Below are positions 42,832 to 51,753 of a DNA stretch of 64,000 nucleotides, one piece after another. The stretch is from Bradyrhizobium sp. 186 (GTDB lineage Bacteria > Pseudomonadota > Alphaproteobacteria > Rhizobiales > Xanthobacteraceae), in assembly GCF_023101685.1 (NCBI RefSeq), contig NZ_CP082164.1:1302001-1366000 (forward strand), read 5' to 3'. Positions within the stretch are counted from its first letter, which is position 1. Each line of letters starts with the position of its first letter. The translations under genes and the position numbers were made by a program. Under the pieces are notes generated by a model. The model was not told the origin of the DNA. It ran no database searches and saw only the letters and a list, made by a program, of their open reading frames with translations.

Positions 42832-44351
42832 TTCTACTGCGTCACAAATTTCGGGCGTGGTCGCATTTTGCTTTGGCCGCAACACGGGCATCGCGGCAAG
42901 GTTCTGGCGATCGCGTTGGCCAAACGGATGCGCATGGTCGCGATTGAGTTCGGGATGTGACGTTCAGGCCGCAACGGCAGTACCTCTGGGTCGGTAACCT
43001 GCGGGAAGGGCAAGTTGCGGGAAGATCGGGGCGTGACGAGGTCCTGAGGGGGGAATCGTCTCCCTTTCGGAGATCAGGAATCCGTAAGCTGCGATGCAGA
43101 GCGTTGCGTGATGATGGAAGCCACGCCATCCCCGACCTTCAAAATGCCCGAGGCCGACTTCTTGCTTGAGCTCCTGATAGTCGCGCTCAATGCGCCAACG
43201 CAGCTTGGCGAAGTAGACCAGACGGTGAAAGGCGATATCGGCGGGAAGCGTCGACAAAAAGTATTTGGTCGGCTCGGTCTCGTCCTTGGGCCACTCGATC
43301 AAGAGCCATTCTTGCGGGCACGGCTCGTGGCGCCTTTCGTCACGCCGCGCGGCACGCACCCGCACCCGCGCAAAGCGCGAAGACATGGTTTCCGCCGAAC
43401 CTTCTCGCCATTCGATGGTGCGCCAGGCGCGCTTGGGCAGGCCGAGTGCAAGGTCTTTGACTGAGACCGGCCAATGCTTGGCGTCGCGCTGCAGGCGCTT
43501 TGGTGGCCGTCCGCGGCCCGACCAAGTCTTCGGCGGCAGCGGTCCCGTCCCGTCTGCCCACACCGTCGTATTCGACAGAATGCCCGCGACGTAAGCCAGC
43601 CCCAGGGCCGTGATGTCGGCGCGCAGATTGCTGTTATTGCCATAGCCGGCATCCAGCAGCGCCGCGCCACGCGGCAGACCAGCCGCGCAGGCCCAGTGCA
43701 GTTGCTCCAGCGCGATCTCATGCTTGGTCTTGAAGCCAATATCTTCAGGAACCCCCACCTTGCGCAGACGATCGCTATCCTCCGCCCATTCCTGCGGCAG
43801 ATACAGCCGGTACGCCACCGGCAGGCTCGCATGTTCGTTGGCAATCGACAGCGACACCGCGACCTGGCAGTTGTCCTCCTTACCAAGTTGACCGCAATAT
43901 TGCCGCGCAACACCGACCGACTGCCGCCCCTTCTTCGGCAGTCCAGTATCGTCGATAATCCACGCTTCGATCGGGCCGTGACGCTCGATCTCGGGCAAGA
44001 CCTTCTCGCGCACCTTGGCCAAGACGCGTTCGTCGGACCAACGTCCCTCGCCGACAAAATGCAGAAGCGATTGATGCTGGGCGGCCACCCGCGCCGGTGC
44101 CGTGACCGCTGCGATCGGTTCGACGCTCTTGCGCTCGCCTCGCAGCATCAGCCCGGTGCAATAATCGCGAAGCGGCTGCTCTCGGTCTTTGTGCCCGATC
44201 ACGCTCGCAAGCCCCTCGACATAGGCGGCAAATCGCGATTCACTGCTCTTAAACCTTCGGCGATCCATCCTCAGCCCCTACCGCTGGCCTGAATCCCGCC
44301 CACTACCTGATTCCTGAATCCCTGGTACTGCGACTTTCTGACTCAGTAGAA
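42832..44351 (-). mobile_element. IS701-family element of a second type
   Basis: Inverted repeats starting TTCTACTG (left 42832; right reversed, ending 44351) are flanked by the 4-bp repeat CTAG (42828-42831 and 44352-44355), an expected YTAR-type target. 1,520 bases with one transposase. Sequence is unrelated at nucleotide level to the IS701 at 18178 and 44501. Confidence 0.85.
42964..44268 (-). CDS. IS701-family transposase (second type)
   Basis: A 434-residue DDE transposase. DUF4338-like N-terminus FAAYVEGLASVIGHKDREQP; first acid in AWIIDDTGLPKKGRQSVGVA; second in ALLDAGYGNNSNLRADI; Glu region in LRWRIERDYQELKQEVGLG. After the stop, a different frame encodes HIPNSIATMRIRLANAIART then a Cys-rich end (RCPCCGQ). 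That sequence is normally the C-terminal tail of this group, so the 3' end may carry a frameshift. Element ends are intact. Confidence 0.88.
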   Translation of the reverse strand: MDRRRFKSSESRFAAYVEGLASVIGHKDREQPLRDYCTGLMLRGERKSVEPIAAVTAPARVAAQHQSLLHFVGEGRWSDERVLAKVREKVLPEIERHGPIEAWIIDDTGLPKKGRQSVGVARQYCGQLGKEDNCQVAVSLSIANEHASLPVAYRLYLPQEWAEDSDRLRKVGVPEDIGFKTKHEIALEQLHWACAAGLPRGAALLDAGYGNNSNLRADITALGLAYVAGILSNTTVWADGTGPLPPKTWSGRGRPPKRLQRDAKHWPVSVKDLALGLPKRAWRTIEWREGSAETMSSRFARVRVRAARRDERRHEPCPQEWLLIEWPKDETEPTKYFLSTLPADIAFHRLVYFAKLRWRIERDYQELKQEVGLGHFEGRGWRGFHHHATLCIAAYGFLISERETIPPSGPRHAPIFPQLALPAGYRPRGTAVAA

Positions 44352-44500
44352 CTAGCATCATCGTCTTTAATGGTCCGAAAAACGCGTGCAGATCAAGAAG
44401 CAGGCCCCGCCCGCACGACTTTCGTGGGCCAATGATCTCAGATAGCGCCTGGTGATACGATACGTGGTATTCGATCAATCCTTGGGGAAGAAGACCTTAG

Positions 44501-45935
44501 CATTACAGTTGCTTTGTTTGCGGGCTTCTGAATCCATGGGCAACCATGATTCGAATGTCGTGGACGCGGGCCGCGTCGGTTGAGGAGACGCTTGCGTTGT
44601 GGGCGGCGTCGCTTCGAGAGGTCAAGCAGCGGATACGTCCGTTGTTCACGCAAGAGCGTGTGGCGACGAATGCAGGCCTGTTCCTGGAAGGTCTGCTCGG
44701 AGATGAGCAGCGCAAGACCGGTTGGATGCGCGCGGAGGCGGCTGGCGATCCCGGCCCATGGCGGCAGCAGGCGATCCTGGGTCGCGGGGATTGGGACGCT
44801 GATGCCCTGCGCGACATCGTCCGGGACTATGTCATCGAGCACTTGGCGGATGACGATGCGGTGCTGGTGATCGACGAGACCGGCTTTCTCAAGCAGGGTA
44901 AGGCCTCGTGCGGAGTGGCGCGGCAATACACTGGTTCGGCAGGGAAGATCACGAACTGCCAGATCGGCGTCTTCGCTACCTACGTTTCGCGTCATGGTCA
45001 TGCGTTCATCGATCGCGCGTTGTATCTTCCGAAGGAATGGACCGACGATCCAGATCGTCTGGAAGCCGCATACGTGCCTGCCGATGTCGGCTTTGCGACC
45101 AAACCAAAGCTTGCGACGAGAATGATCGCACGTGCGATAGCCGCGTCTGTACCATTCAAGTGGGTTGCCGGTGACACGGTCTACGGTGTTGGCGATATCG
45201 AACAGCAGCTACGGCGGGCAGGCAAAGGCTATGTGCTCGGGGTCAGCAGCTCTCATGTCTTCCGATCCTGGGGCAAGCGACAGCCGGTCGCCGGCAAGGC
45301 CGAAGACATCGCCCGGACGCGGCGCCCGTCCGACTGGAAGCGCTTGTCGGCGGGAGCCGGAACCAAAGGACCGAGGCTGCATGACTGGTGTTATCTCGAA
45401 CTGGCCGATCTCGAGGTCGAGCAGTTCAACAGCGCAAATGATGGTTTATGGACGCGCGGTCTGCTGATCCGTCGCCATATCGCCGATGGCGATCTCGCCT
45501 TCTTCACCACCTGGTGCCCAGCGGGAACATCAATTGAAACGCTGGTCGCGGTCGAAGGCCATCGATGGGCGATCGAGGACAGCTTTGAAACCGCGAAAAA
45601 CGAGTTCGGGCTCGATCACAACGAGAGCAGGTCCTGGCATGGCTGGCATCGCCACGTGTCCCTGGTGATGCTCGCCTTCGCCATGATGGCGGCGATCCGC
45701 CATCGCGCCAATCCGCCACCGCCCAAAAAAACCAAACGCCGCCCCCCGGCAAAAGCCAAAGCACACCCACGCCGCCGCTGATCCGTTGGTCAATCCAGGA
45801 AATCCGCCGCATCGCCATCAGGCTTGCTCGAAAGCGGATCCAACCCGCGCATGTCATCGCATGGTCATTCTGGCGCAGAGCTCACCAGGCTGCCGCTCAG
45901 CGCGCGCATCTCAAAGCAAAACGGCAACTGTAATG
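44501..45935 (+). mobile_element. IS701-family element, copy 2
   Basis: Same element as 18178-19611, flanked by TTAG at 44497-44500 and 45936-45939. Compared by eye with copy 1, about eighteen differences lie in the first half, while the last 850 bases or so appear identical. It begins 145 bases after the second-type IS701; that gap holds no gene. Confidence 0.9.
44546..45781 (+). CDS. IS701-family transposase, copy 2
   Basis: A 411-residue protein almost identical to copy 1 (one visible amino-acid change near residue 26, ReV for ReI). Nucleotide changes are mostly silent. Same catalytic motifs (VIDETGFLKQ; AGDTVYGVGD; HRWAIEDSFETAKNE) and the same 50-residue tail in the -1 frame after the stop. 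Silent substitutions with conserved protein suggest both copies stayed under selection or spread separately. Confidence 0.9.
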   Translation: MIRMSWTRAASVEETLALWAASLREVKQRIRPLFTQERVATNAGLFLEGLLGDEQRKTGWMRAEAAGDPGPWRQQAILGRGDWDADALRDIVRDYVIEHLADDDAVLVIDETGFLKQGKASCGVARQYTGSAGKITNCQIGVFATYVSRHGHAFIDRALYLPKEWTDDPDRLEAAYVPADVGFATKPKLATRMIARAIAASVPFKWVAGDTVYGVGDIEQQLRRAGKGYVLGVSSSHVFRSWGKRQPVAGKAEDIARTRRPSDWKRLSAGAGTKGPRLHDWCYLELADLEVEQFNSANDGLWTRGLLIRRHIADGDLAFFTTWCPAGTSIETLVAVEGHRWAIEDSFETAKNEFGLDHNESRSWHGWHRHVSLVMLAFAMMAAIRHRANPPPPKKTKRRPPAKAKAHPRRR

Positions 45936-45938
45936 TTA

Positions 45939-46871
45939 GAGTCTGTCCGGGATCATGCTGTTTTTTGGCAGAGCTTTCGCAGCATGAGGCGGATTGAGGC
46001 GAGGCGCAAGAACGCCAATGCCTTTCGGTTGAGGCACTCCCAATCCTTGGCCAAACGGCGGCAGCGGTTGAGCCAGGCGATGGTGCGTTCGACGATCCAT
46101 CGCTTGGGCAAGATCGCAAAACTCTTTGCTGTATCGGAGCGCTTGACGATCTCGACGTCGATTTGCCGGAGGATTTTGCGAACGGCGGACTGAAAGATCG
46201 GCCCCTGATAGCCGCCGTCAGCATAGAGCTTCAGCAGGAATGGATGCAGGCCAAACAGCGTGGCCATCACCAGCACCCCACCGTCACGATCCTGGATGTC
46301 CGCCGAATGCACGAGGGCGTGGAGCAGCAAGCCTTGAGTATCGACTAGGATGTGGCGCTTCTTGCCCTTGATCTTCTTGCCCGCATCGTAGCCATGCGGG
46401 TCGATCCACGCCCCCCTTTTTCCGCGCTCTTGACGCTTTGACTGTCGATGATGGCGGCGCTCGGGCTGGGTTCTCGGTTAGCCAATTCTCGACATTGTAC
46501 ATAGAGCGCGTGATGGATGCGATCGAGCGTGCCGTTCCAAGCCCACAAGTCAAAATAGTCGTGCACCGTGCTGCGTGGCGGCAGGTCCTTCGGGATCGCT
46601 CGCCATTGGCAACCGGTGCTCAGCACATACATCAGGCCATTGATCACCTCGCGCACATCGACCGTGCGCTTGTTGCCGCCTCGCTTGGCTGGCGCAATCA
46701 GCGGCTCCACCAACGCCCATTCCTCATCAGTCAAATCGCTTGGATAGCGTAGCCGGCTTCGGTCGTAACGACCGCGGTTCTCCTTCGTCCACATGGGCGC
46801 CCCTTCGAATCGGACCGCCACCCTTGAATCACAAATGATTCCGATGATTCAAGATGTTCCCGGACAGACAC
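45939..46871 (-). mobile_element. IS5-family element (IS427-like), copy 2, inverted relative to copy 1
   Basis: Same terminal repeats (GAGTCTGTCCGGGA at 45939; GTGTCTGTCCGGGA reversed at 46871) and TTA target duplications (45936-45938 and 46872-46874). 933 bases: lacks the 8-bp duplication of copy 1. Again placed exactly at the right target site of an IS701 copy, but in the opposite orientation. Confidence 0.88.
45953..46794 (-). CDS. IS5-family transposase with probable programmed -1 frameshift
   Basis: Frame A from ATG 46794 (MWTKENRGRYDRSRLRYP) encodes the N-terminal half up to SVKSAEKGG. A run of A5G6 (minus strand; 46411-46421) allows a -1 slip that produces AWIDPHGYDAGKKIKGKKRH. The DDE domain then runs to 45953 (DTQGLLLHALVHSADIQDRD; YADGGYQGPIF; RWIVERTIAWLNRC). 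The fused product would be about 280 residues, the family's usual size. Several IS5-group elements are known or proposed to use such frameshifting. Copy 2 is therefore possibly active. Confidence 0.75.
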
Positions 46872-47525
46872 TTAGGTCCGGGCGCTCCTGATAGATCCGT
46901 GTTCGCCGAACAGAGACTCGGAAATCACGGCTTCCTGGAACGAACCAAATAGCAGCCCTCCGGATCTCGATTCAAGTCGGCGACGTATCGATCGTGTATC
47001 ACCGCGATCCTTGCAATCCCCAATTCAGGCAGGAAGCCGTAGACCCGGGAGGTGCCAGTCGGTTGTTTCTTAGCCATCTTCGAAGAAGCAGCGTGAAAGC
47101 CCGCTCAATGGATGGCTGAATGAAGGCGCCGCTGTGGAGTCAGCGGCTTGCGAGGCACGTCGCGTCAACAAGCAACAGCCGCCCTCGCTGCGACTGCCTT
47201 CGAGCGACAGGGCTTCCTGACAGCGTCCAATGAACCCTTTGCCGGCGGCTATGTGATCAGAAAGCACTACAGCCCTTCACCGAAGCGCGGCTGATCGAAC
47301 TGCGATACACAAGTATATGGATTGCGGTTGTCTTGATGATCCGGTCCGGCCATGCTGCTGAATCCGGCCACAGCGCCGACTCTGGTCGTCTGCGCCAGGA
47401 TCACCTTTGTGGCCCGCGCTTGGGAATTGCGTTGTCCCGCGCTCATCGACGAGAAATCGTAGGCGTATGTCGGCTGCGGTTGAGCTAGATCGAGCACTCG
47501 TCGAGGGCGAGCAAATTTTTGTTAG
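46872..47525. other. region with fragments only
   Basis: Pieces such as DRYVADLNRDPEGCYLVRSR (minus, about 46920-46990) and FLTASNEPFAGGYVIRKHYS (plus, about 47210-47290) look like 3' ends of former genes. No complete gene can be supported. Confidence 0.3.
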
Positions 47526-48007
47526 ATGGCTGGCGCGGCCCTTGAGACCAAGATCACGAGTGTATGGTTGCAGGCAGCTATCGCTTTCGCTTATGAGCAA
47601 CGACTCGTTGAGGCTGAGCGGCTTGCCGACGTCGCGGTGAAGCTCGCTTGGCGCCGTCACAGCCATGTCGCCGTCGATGCCGAAATCCTGTCCACAGTGC
47701 TGCGGCTCGACACATCGAACGATTTGGCCAATTATCGCGCCGTCACCGCGTACATTGGCAGTCAAAATGCCGAACTCAAGTCACATCTTTCAGTCACACT
47801 CACGTTCTTGGATCGGATCTGGTTGAGCAATCGGCCACCGAGTTGCGCGAGTTGAAGGCGACCGGCATTCTGCTCGAACAATTGACGCGCTTTCGTCAGA
47901 GCGATTGGGCATTGGTGCTCGCGCTGGTGAAGGATCAAGCGCCTCCAAATTTGCGGAGATACATCGACCAATGGGTGGGAGGTCACTTTCTGGGACGGCA
48001 CAAGTAG
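47526..48007 (+). pseudogene. possible helical protein in two frames
   Basis: Frame one (from ATG 47526) reads MAGAALETKITSVWLQAAIA, then VAVDAEILSTVLRLDTSNDL. A second frame, from about 47820, continues SATELRELKATGILLEQLTR, then FRQSDWALVLALVKDQAPPN, to a stop at 48007. Both parts are helix-rich with coding-like composition. They may be halves of one protein separated by an indel, or two fragments. No family recognised. Confidence 0.35.
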
Positions 48008-48427
48008 CCTGAGGCAGAGCGCCAGCTTCAGGCGTTTCGCATGGCCAACGGTGCCGAACGGGCTCCGCCACGCAAGCGCAGACGGCGTTTCTGATCGATC
48101 CCCATAAGTGGGAAGAGCAATCCGAAACTTGGTAAGCCTTTGTGCCAGCGTGGAACGCCGGTTCTCGCTTGTGCTGTCGCCACCCGGAATAGGCCAGGCT
48201 GGAAGTGATAGAGGCGGTCATCGAGCGACACGCCCAGATGGTGTGGATCGCGCCGACGCCGGGCTCGATCGATGAGCTGCGCCGGGCAATGGGGAACCCA
48301 CGGCCGTCGACAGCGCGGCCGGACCCAAGCTGATCGAGCAGAAAGACGGCGCATCACAAGGGTCAAACGCTGCTAATCGCCATGGTTGCGATGGTAAAAG
48401 TCCCTCGCCGACTGACTGGGGGGCAAC

Positions 48428-48661
48428 ATGGTTAAGGCATTTCGCAATACGGTCATGGCACTTACTTTTGTAGGAGTTGCCGGCTGCAACATGTTTTTGA
48501 ATTTCATGAATGACTATTTGGTCTGCGGCCTTGCGCTGGCGGCTTCAGTGACCGCCGGCTTTTGCGTTGAGCGCATCTTCATCGAGCGGTCCCGTCGGGA
48601 GATGATCCGCCTCCACGGCGCGAACTGGCATTCGGCGGAGAACCGACAGGTCGACTCATGA
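48428..48661 (+). CDS. small membrane protein
   Basis: A 77-residue protein from ATG 48428 (MVKAFRNTVMALTFVGVAGC) with two hydrophobic segments at about 8-22 and 30-48. A charged tail follows (RIFIERSRREMIRLHGANWH). GGGGGGCAAC precedes the start. No family recognised. Region 48008-48427 before it shows no gene. Confidence 0.45.
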   Translation: MVKAFRNTVMALTFVGVAGCNMFLNFMNDYLVCGLALAASVTAGFCVERIFIERSRREMIRLHGANWHSAENRQVDS

Positions 48662-49962
48662 ACGTCACCCGTCGCCCGCTCGTTATTTTCATCATCCGAT
48701 TGTTCGCATTCGACCCGAGGGGCCTGGCCCGATGATCAAACCGGTCCATCCATTCCGGTTCGCTCGCATCGAGCGCCTGCGAGAGCTGCTTGAACCAGAC
48801 CACGGAATGGCAGTTGATCCGAATGCGGGCGTGAGCACCACGAAGCTGGTGAGACCCGATCCGCAACTGCTCGATGCAGGTTTGGTACTCGGTCGTGATC
48901 CAGGAGGGTGCGAGTTGGGTCCTTCGTTGCGAGCCTGCAAGCGCTACGGCACGCAACCGGTCGATACGCCCGAGTAACATCACGATCTGGAAGGGCGACG
49001 ACCATAAGCTGACCCGACGTAGGGGGCGATTGGGCGCGCCCGTGCATCCACCGCCCAGCATCGCGCCAAGTGCGGACTTTTGGATTCCATACGCAACAGA
49101 ATGTTGCGGTTGAATCGAGGTGGATTTGTATGCCGGCTGGCAAGATCGGGACATAGCTAGGGGCTTGCGCGAGTTATCGCAGAACTTCGGCTGGAGTGTT
49201 GCGCAGCTTGCCAGTGAGCTGAAGCTGGAGCGGACGCTGGTTTGGTGAGCGAAGAACGATAGGCCTATCACAGAGGCGGATGCAGCGCGTCTCATGATTG
49301 GAGTGGGACGATTCTCGGTCGGAGCGGTCGGCTGTCGTGATGGCGCATATCCATGAAATCTGTTGCGTTTGTTGCTGCGTGCAGTTGAGGTATTCGAGGT
49401 CGACGATGCGGTTCGGACAAGGCGGGAGACCTGATGCGCTATATCGTCTCGAAGACCGCGACGCTGCCCTGGCTGGAGAGTTTTGCCGCGCGCATGGCCG
49501 GGGCCACTCGCTCTACGCTTTAAGTCTGTCCCACGCTATGCAGGTGGCGATCGTCCGTCTGAACACGCGGCCCCGACTTCCGCTGACTTTCGACGCTTCG
49601 CGCCATCCGCTCACGTCGCGAGCACACGACGCTCCAGAGCGTCTTCGCCTATCCGCCGCTGGCGCACCGTATCAGCTCTCGTTTTGAATTCAACGCTGGT
49701 TCGGCCAGGCGTGAGTTTGTGCGTGCGTTCGAGGTCTATCGGTCGCAAAACCTTCACGTCCTTGTCAGCTACAGTGACACGATTCATTCCGATCGCAGAT
49801 CTCGCGGGACCCAACGAGAAAGTCCTCGCAGATGTGTGAGCGCATTCGACATCATTCCCAAGGAGCGAGTTTGGGCGTTCGGGCTAGTCAGGGGCAAGTG
49901 ACTGAATCTGTGCTCGTTGCGCGTCCGTAGAGCTTCACTGGACTACTCACAACCTCATTTGC
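48662..49962. other. long stretch without a convincing gene
   Basis: Frames of 70-240 codons on both strands have Arg/Ser/Pro-rich translations without motifs. A short HTH-like stretch (LRELSQNFGWSVAQLASELK, plus, about 49165-49245) ends at a stop and may be a remnant. Nothing else is supported. Confidence 0.4.
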
Positions 49963-50454
49963 TCATGCGGGGTCATCCTGGCGAATGAGCCGCTTCTCGT
50001 AAAAGATCACTGCATATCCGTGCAACATCCCTTCCCCGCGGCGAACATAGCCAGCGCTCTCATAAAGTCTTTGGGCCCCTACTTGGATCGTTGTTGTGTC
50101 GAGCATTATCCACTTGAAACCGAGAGCAACAGCTCGCGACTCCAATTCACGAAGCACCCTCCTTCCAAACCCTCGTCGCTGAAAGACGGGGTCGACCCGC
50201 ATACGTTTTAGTTCTGCGACATCATCATCAAAAGGTTTCAGCCCACCCATGGCAGCGAATCGGGGACCAATATGCGCAACTACGAAGTCTCCGCCCGAGG
50301 CGATGTATACTTCCCCGATATTGCGTAAATCATCCTCCCAAGCCCCTTCCGGGCCACACACACCAACATCCTGCGATGCGCTTCTGTGCAGATGCCATAC
50401 ATCATCGCTATCCCCGGACGCGAACCGACGAACGATCAGTTCGTCTTGAGACAT
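49963..50454 (-). CDS. GNAT-family N-acetyltransferase
   Basis: A 163-residue protein with the GNAT fold: N-terminal strand ELIVRRFASGDSDDVWHLHR, then VAHIGPRFAAMGGLKPFDDD, then AELKRMRVDPVFQRRGFGRR, with QRRGFG as the acetyl-CoA pyrophosphate loop. The end is LYESAGYVRRGEGMLHGYAV. Substrate unknown. It follows the PrnB-like gene on the same strand after 84 bases, so it could be the third gene of that operon, perhaps modifying its product. A chance neighbour cannot be excluded. Confidence 0.85.
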   Translation of the reverse strand: MSQDELIVRRFASGDSDDVWHLHRSASQDVGVCGPEGAWEDDLRNIGEVYIASGGDFVVAHIGPRFAAMGGLKPFDDDVAELKRMRVDPVFQRRGFGRRVLRELESRAVALGFKWIMLDTTTIQVGAQRLYESAGYVRRGEGMLHGYAVIFYEKRLIRQDDPA

Positions 50455-50538
50455 CGACTATTACCTCTCGACCGGTGGCGGACGCCTGCGCCTCTGGCAT
50501 CGTTGTCTGTTTTTAGCCGCGCAGAGACCACCGTCGGC

Positions 50539-51753
50539 TTACCGGCGCGCCTCTGTCAACAGCCGCTGAGAAAGGACAGCCTCAACACTTTCCGATACCT
50601 CAACTCCGACAACTGGACGACCCGGCTCAACCGTATATTTTAAGGCCGTACTACGGTGCATCCGGGTAAACCGATCCAGTGCACAAACACAGGACGTGCG
50701 CAGCGTTCCGATTTCGCCGCCGTGATGCTCCACGACTGGCGAAATGGTCGCAACCCTGGGAAACTCCGCTTTCCCCTTTAGCCAACCTGGCTTGAGCGGT
50801 GCACTCCCTTTGCCTGACGACAGCCAGCGGAATACCTCGTGAATGCATCTCTGCGGATAATATTCGGACAGCCGATACAGATCCCTATAAAATTGCGGTT
50901 TCTGGTGGAAGAGTTCTTCACCGACCAGTAGCACCGAGACCGCCACGATACGGGCCGAGAAGCGGCCGCTTGGACCAAGCGTATTCTTGTAAGGATTCTT
51001 TCCGTAAAACACACGAAATTGGCCAAATAAGTCCGGCGACATATGTTCATAAAAGCGCGTCAGAACATTGTTTGCTGACTCAAGGCGCTCCAGGCATAGC
51101 GCAAGACATTGCCCCGCATCCACGTCGGCCACATCACGCAACTTAAGCAGAGCGTCCATTGCTGACTGCAATTCGCTCTCGATGATCTGATGGCCCAAGC
51201 AAAAATCTCGCTCCTCGACCCCGGCCGCGCCGAGGCAGTATACGCGTGGATCGTTCTGCAACGGATTCGTAAGGATCATATCTTCATAGGAGAGGACCTC
51301 AATGCCAGGCTGCCGTTGACAACTTGAGCGCGCAAGGCGGCTCAGTACCTCTCCCACCGTCAGCTCGGCGTCCACGGGATGAAGGCCGGCAAACGCAGAC
51401 ATCTGATAAGCACAATTTACGAGATATTGGATGTCTGTCTTAGCGATCTCGAAGTCCGACTGCGGCAGACTTAGCAGCTGCGCTTCATAGTCCGTCTCCG
51501 CAATCATCGCGTTGATGCTACGCCCAAGAGCCTTAACCGCTTCATCTGGTCGTTCACTGCATTTGATCTCCGCAATGCAGTGCGGCAGTTGATCGGCGAC
51601 AAAATTGCTGACCAGCCCAAGCGGGCGTTCTCGCTGCCGGCGATCAATGCTATCGGTCAGATGCGAAAATATGTCCTCCGCCTGGCAGGGCGACCCTTGC
51701 GGGGTGGAAACGGAAAAAGGAGCGACCATAAATGAGCGCGCCCGCGACTTCAT
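50539..51753 (-). CDS. PrnB/IDO-like putative heme protein
   Basis: A 404-residue, mostly helical protein. It contains FYGKNPYKNTLGPSGRFSAR, then IVAVSVLLVGEELFHQKPQF, and a C-terminal part with VVEHHGGEIGTL and LDRFTRMHRSTALKYT. The GPSG segment and late His-rich helices are the pattern I associate with the DUF1864/PrnB group (monodechloroaminopyrrolnitrin synthase), related to indoleamine and tryptophan dioxygenases. MHR would be the candidate heme ligand. Those enzymes rearrange or oxidise the indole ring of tryptophan. The start ATG overlaps the stop of the radical-SAM gene (ATGA), so the two are translationally coupled. Family placement is moderate; substrate is unknown. Confidence 0.55.
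   Translation of the reverse strand: MKSRARSFMVAPFSVSTPQGSPCQAEDIFSHLTDSIDRRQRERPLGLVSNFVADQLPHCIAEIKCSERPDEAVKALGRSINAMIAETDYEAQLLSLPQSDFEIAKTDIQYLVNCAYQMSAFAGLHPVDAELTVGEVLSRLARSSCQRQPGIEVLSYEDMILTNPLQNDPRVYCLGAAGVEERDFCLGHQIIESELQSAMDALLKLRDVADVDAGQCLALCLERLESANNVLTRFYEHMSPDLFGQFRVFYGKNPYKNTLGPSGRFSARIVAVSVLLVGEELFHQKPQFYRDLYRLSEYYPQRCIHEVFRWLSSGKGSAPLKPGWLKGKAEFPRVATISPVVEHHGGEIGTLRTSCVCALDRFTRMHRSTALKYTVEPGRPVVGVEVSESVEAVLSQRLLTEARR

Noticed and set aside
42964..44292. Long frames antisense and in alternative frames across the second-type IS701
   Set aside because: They follow the transposase codon pattern and lack start signals.
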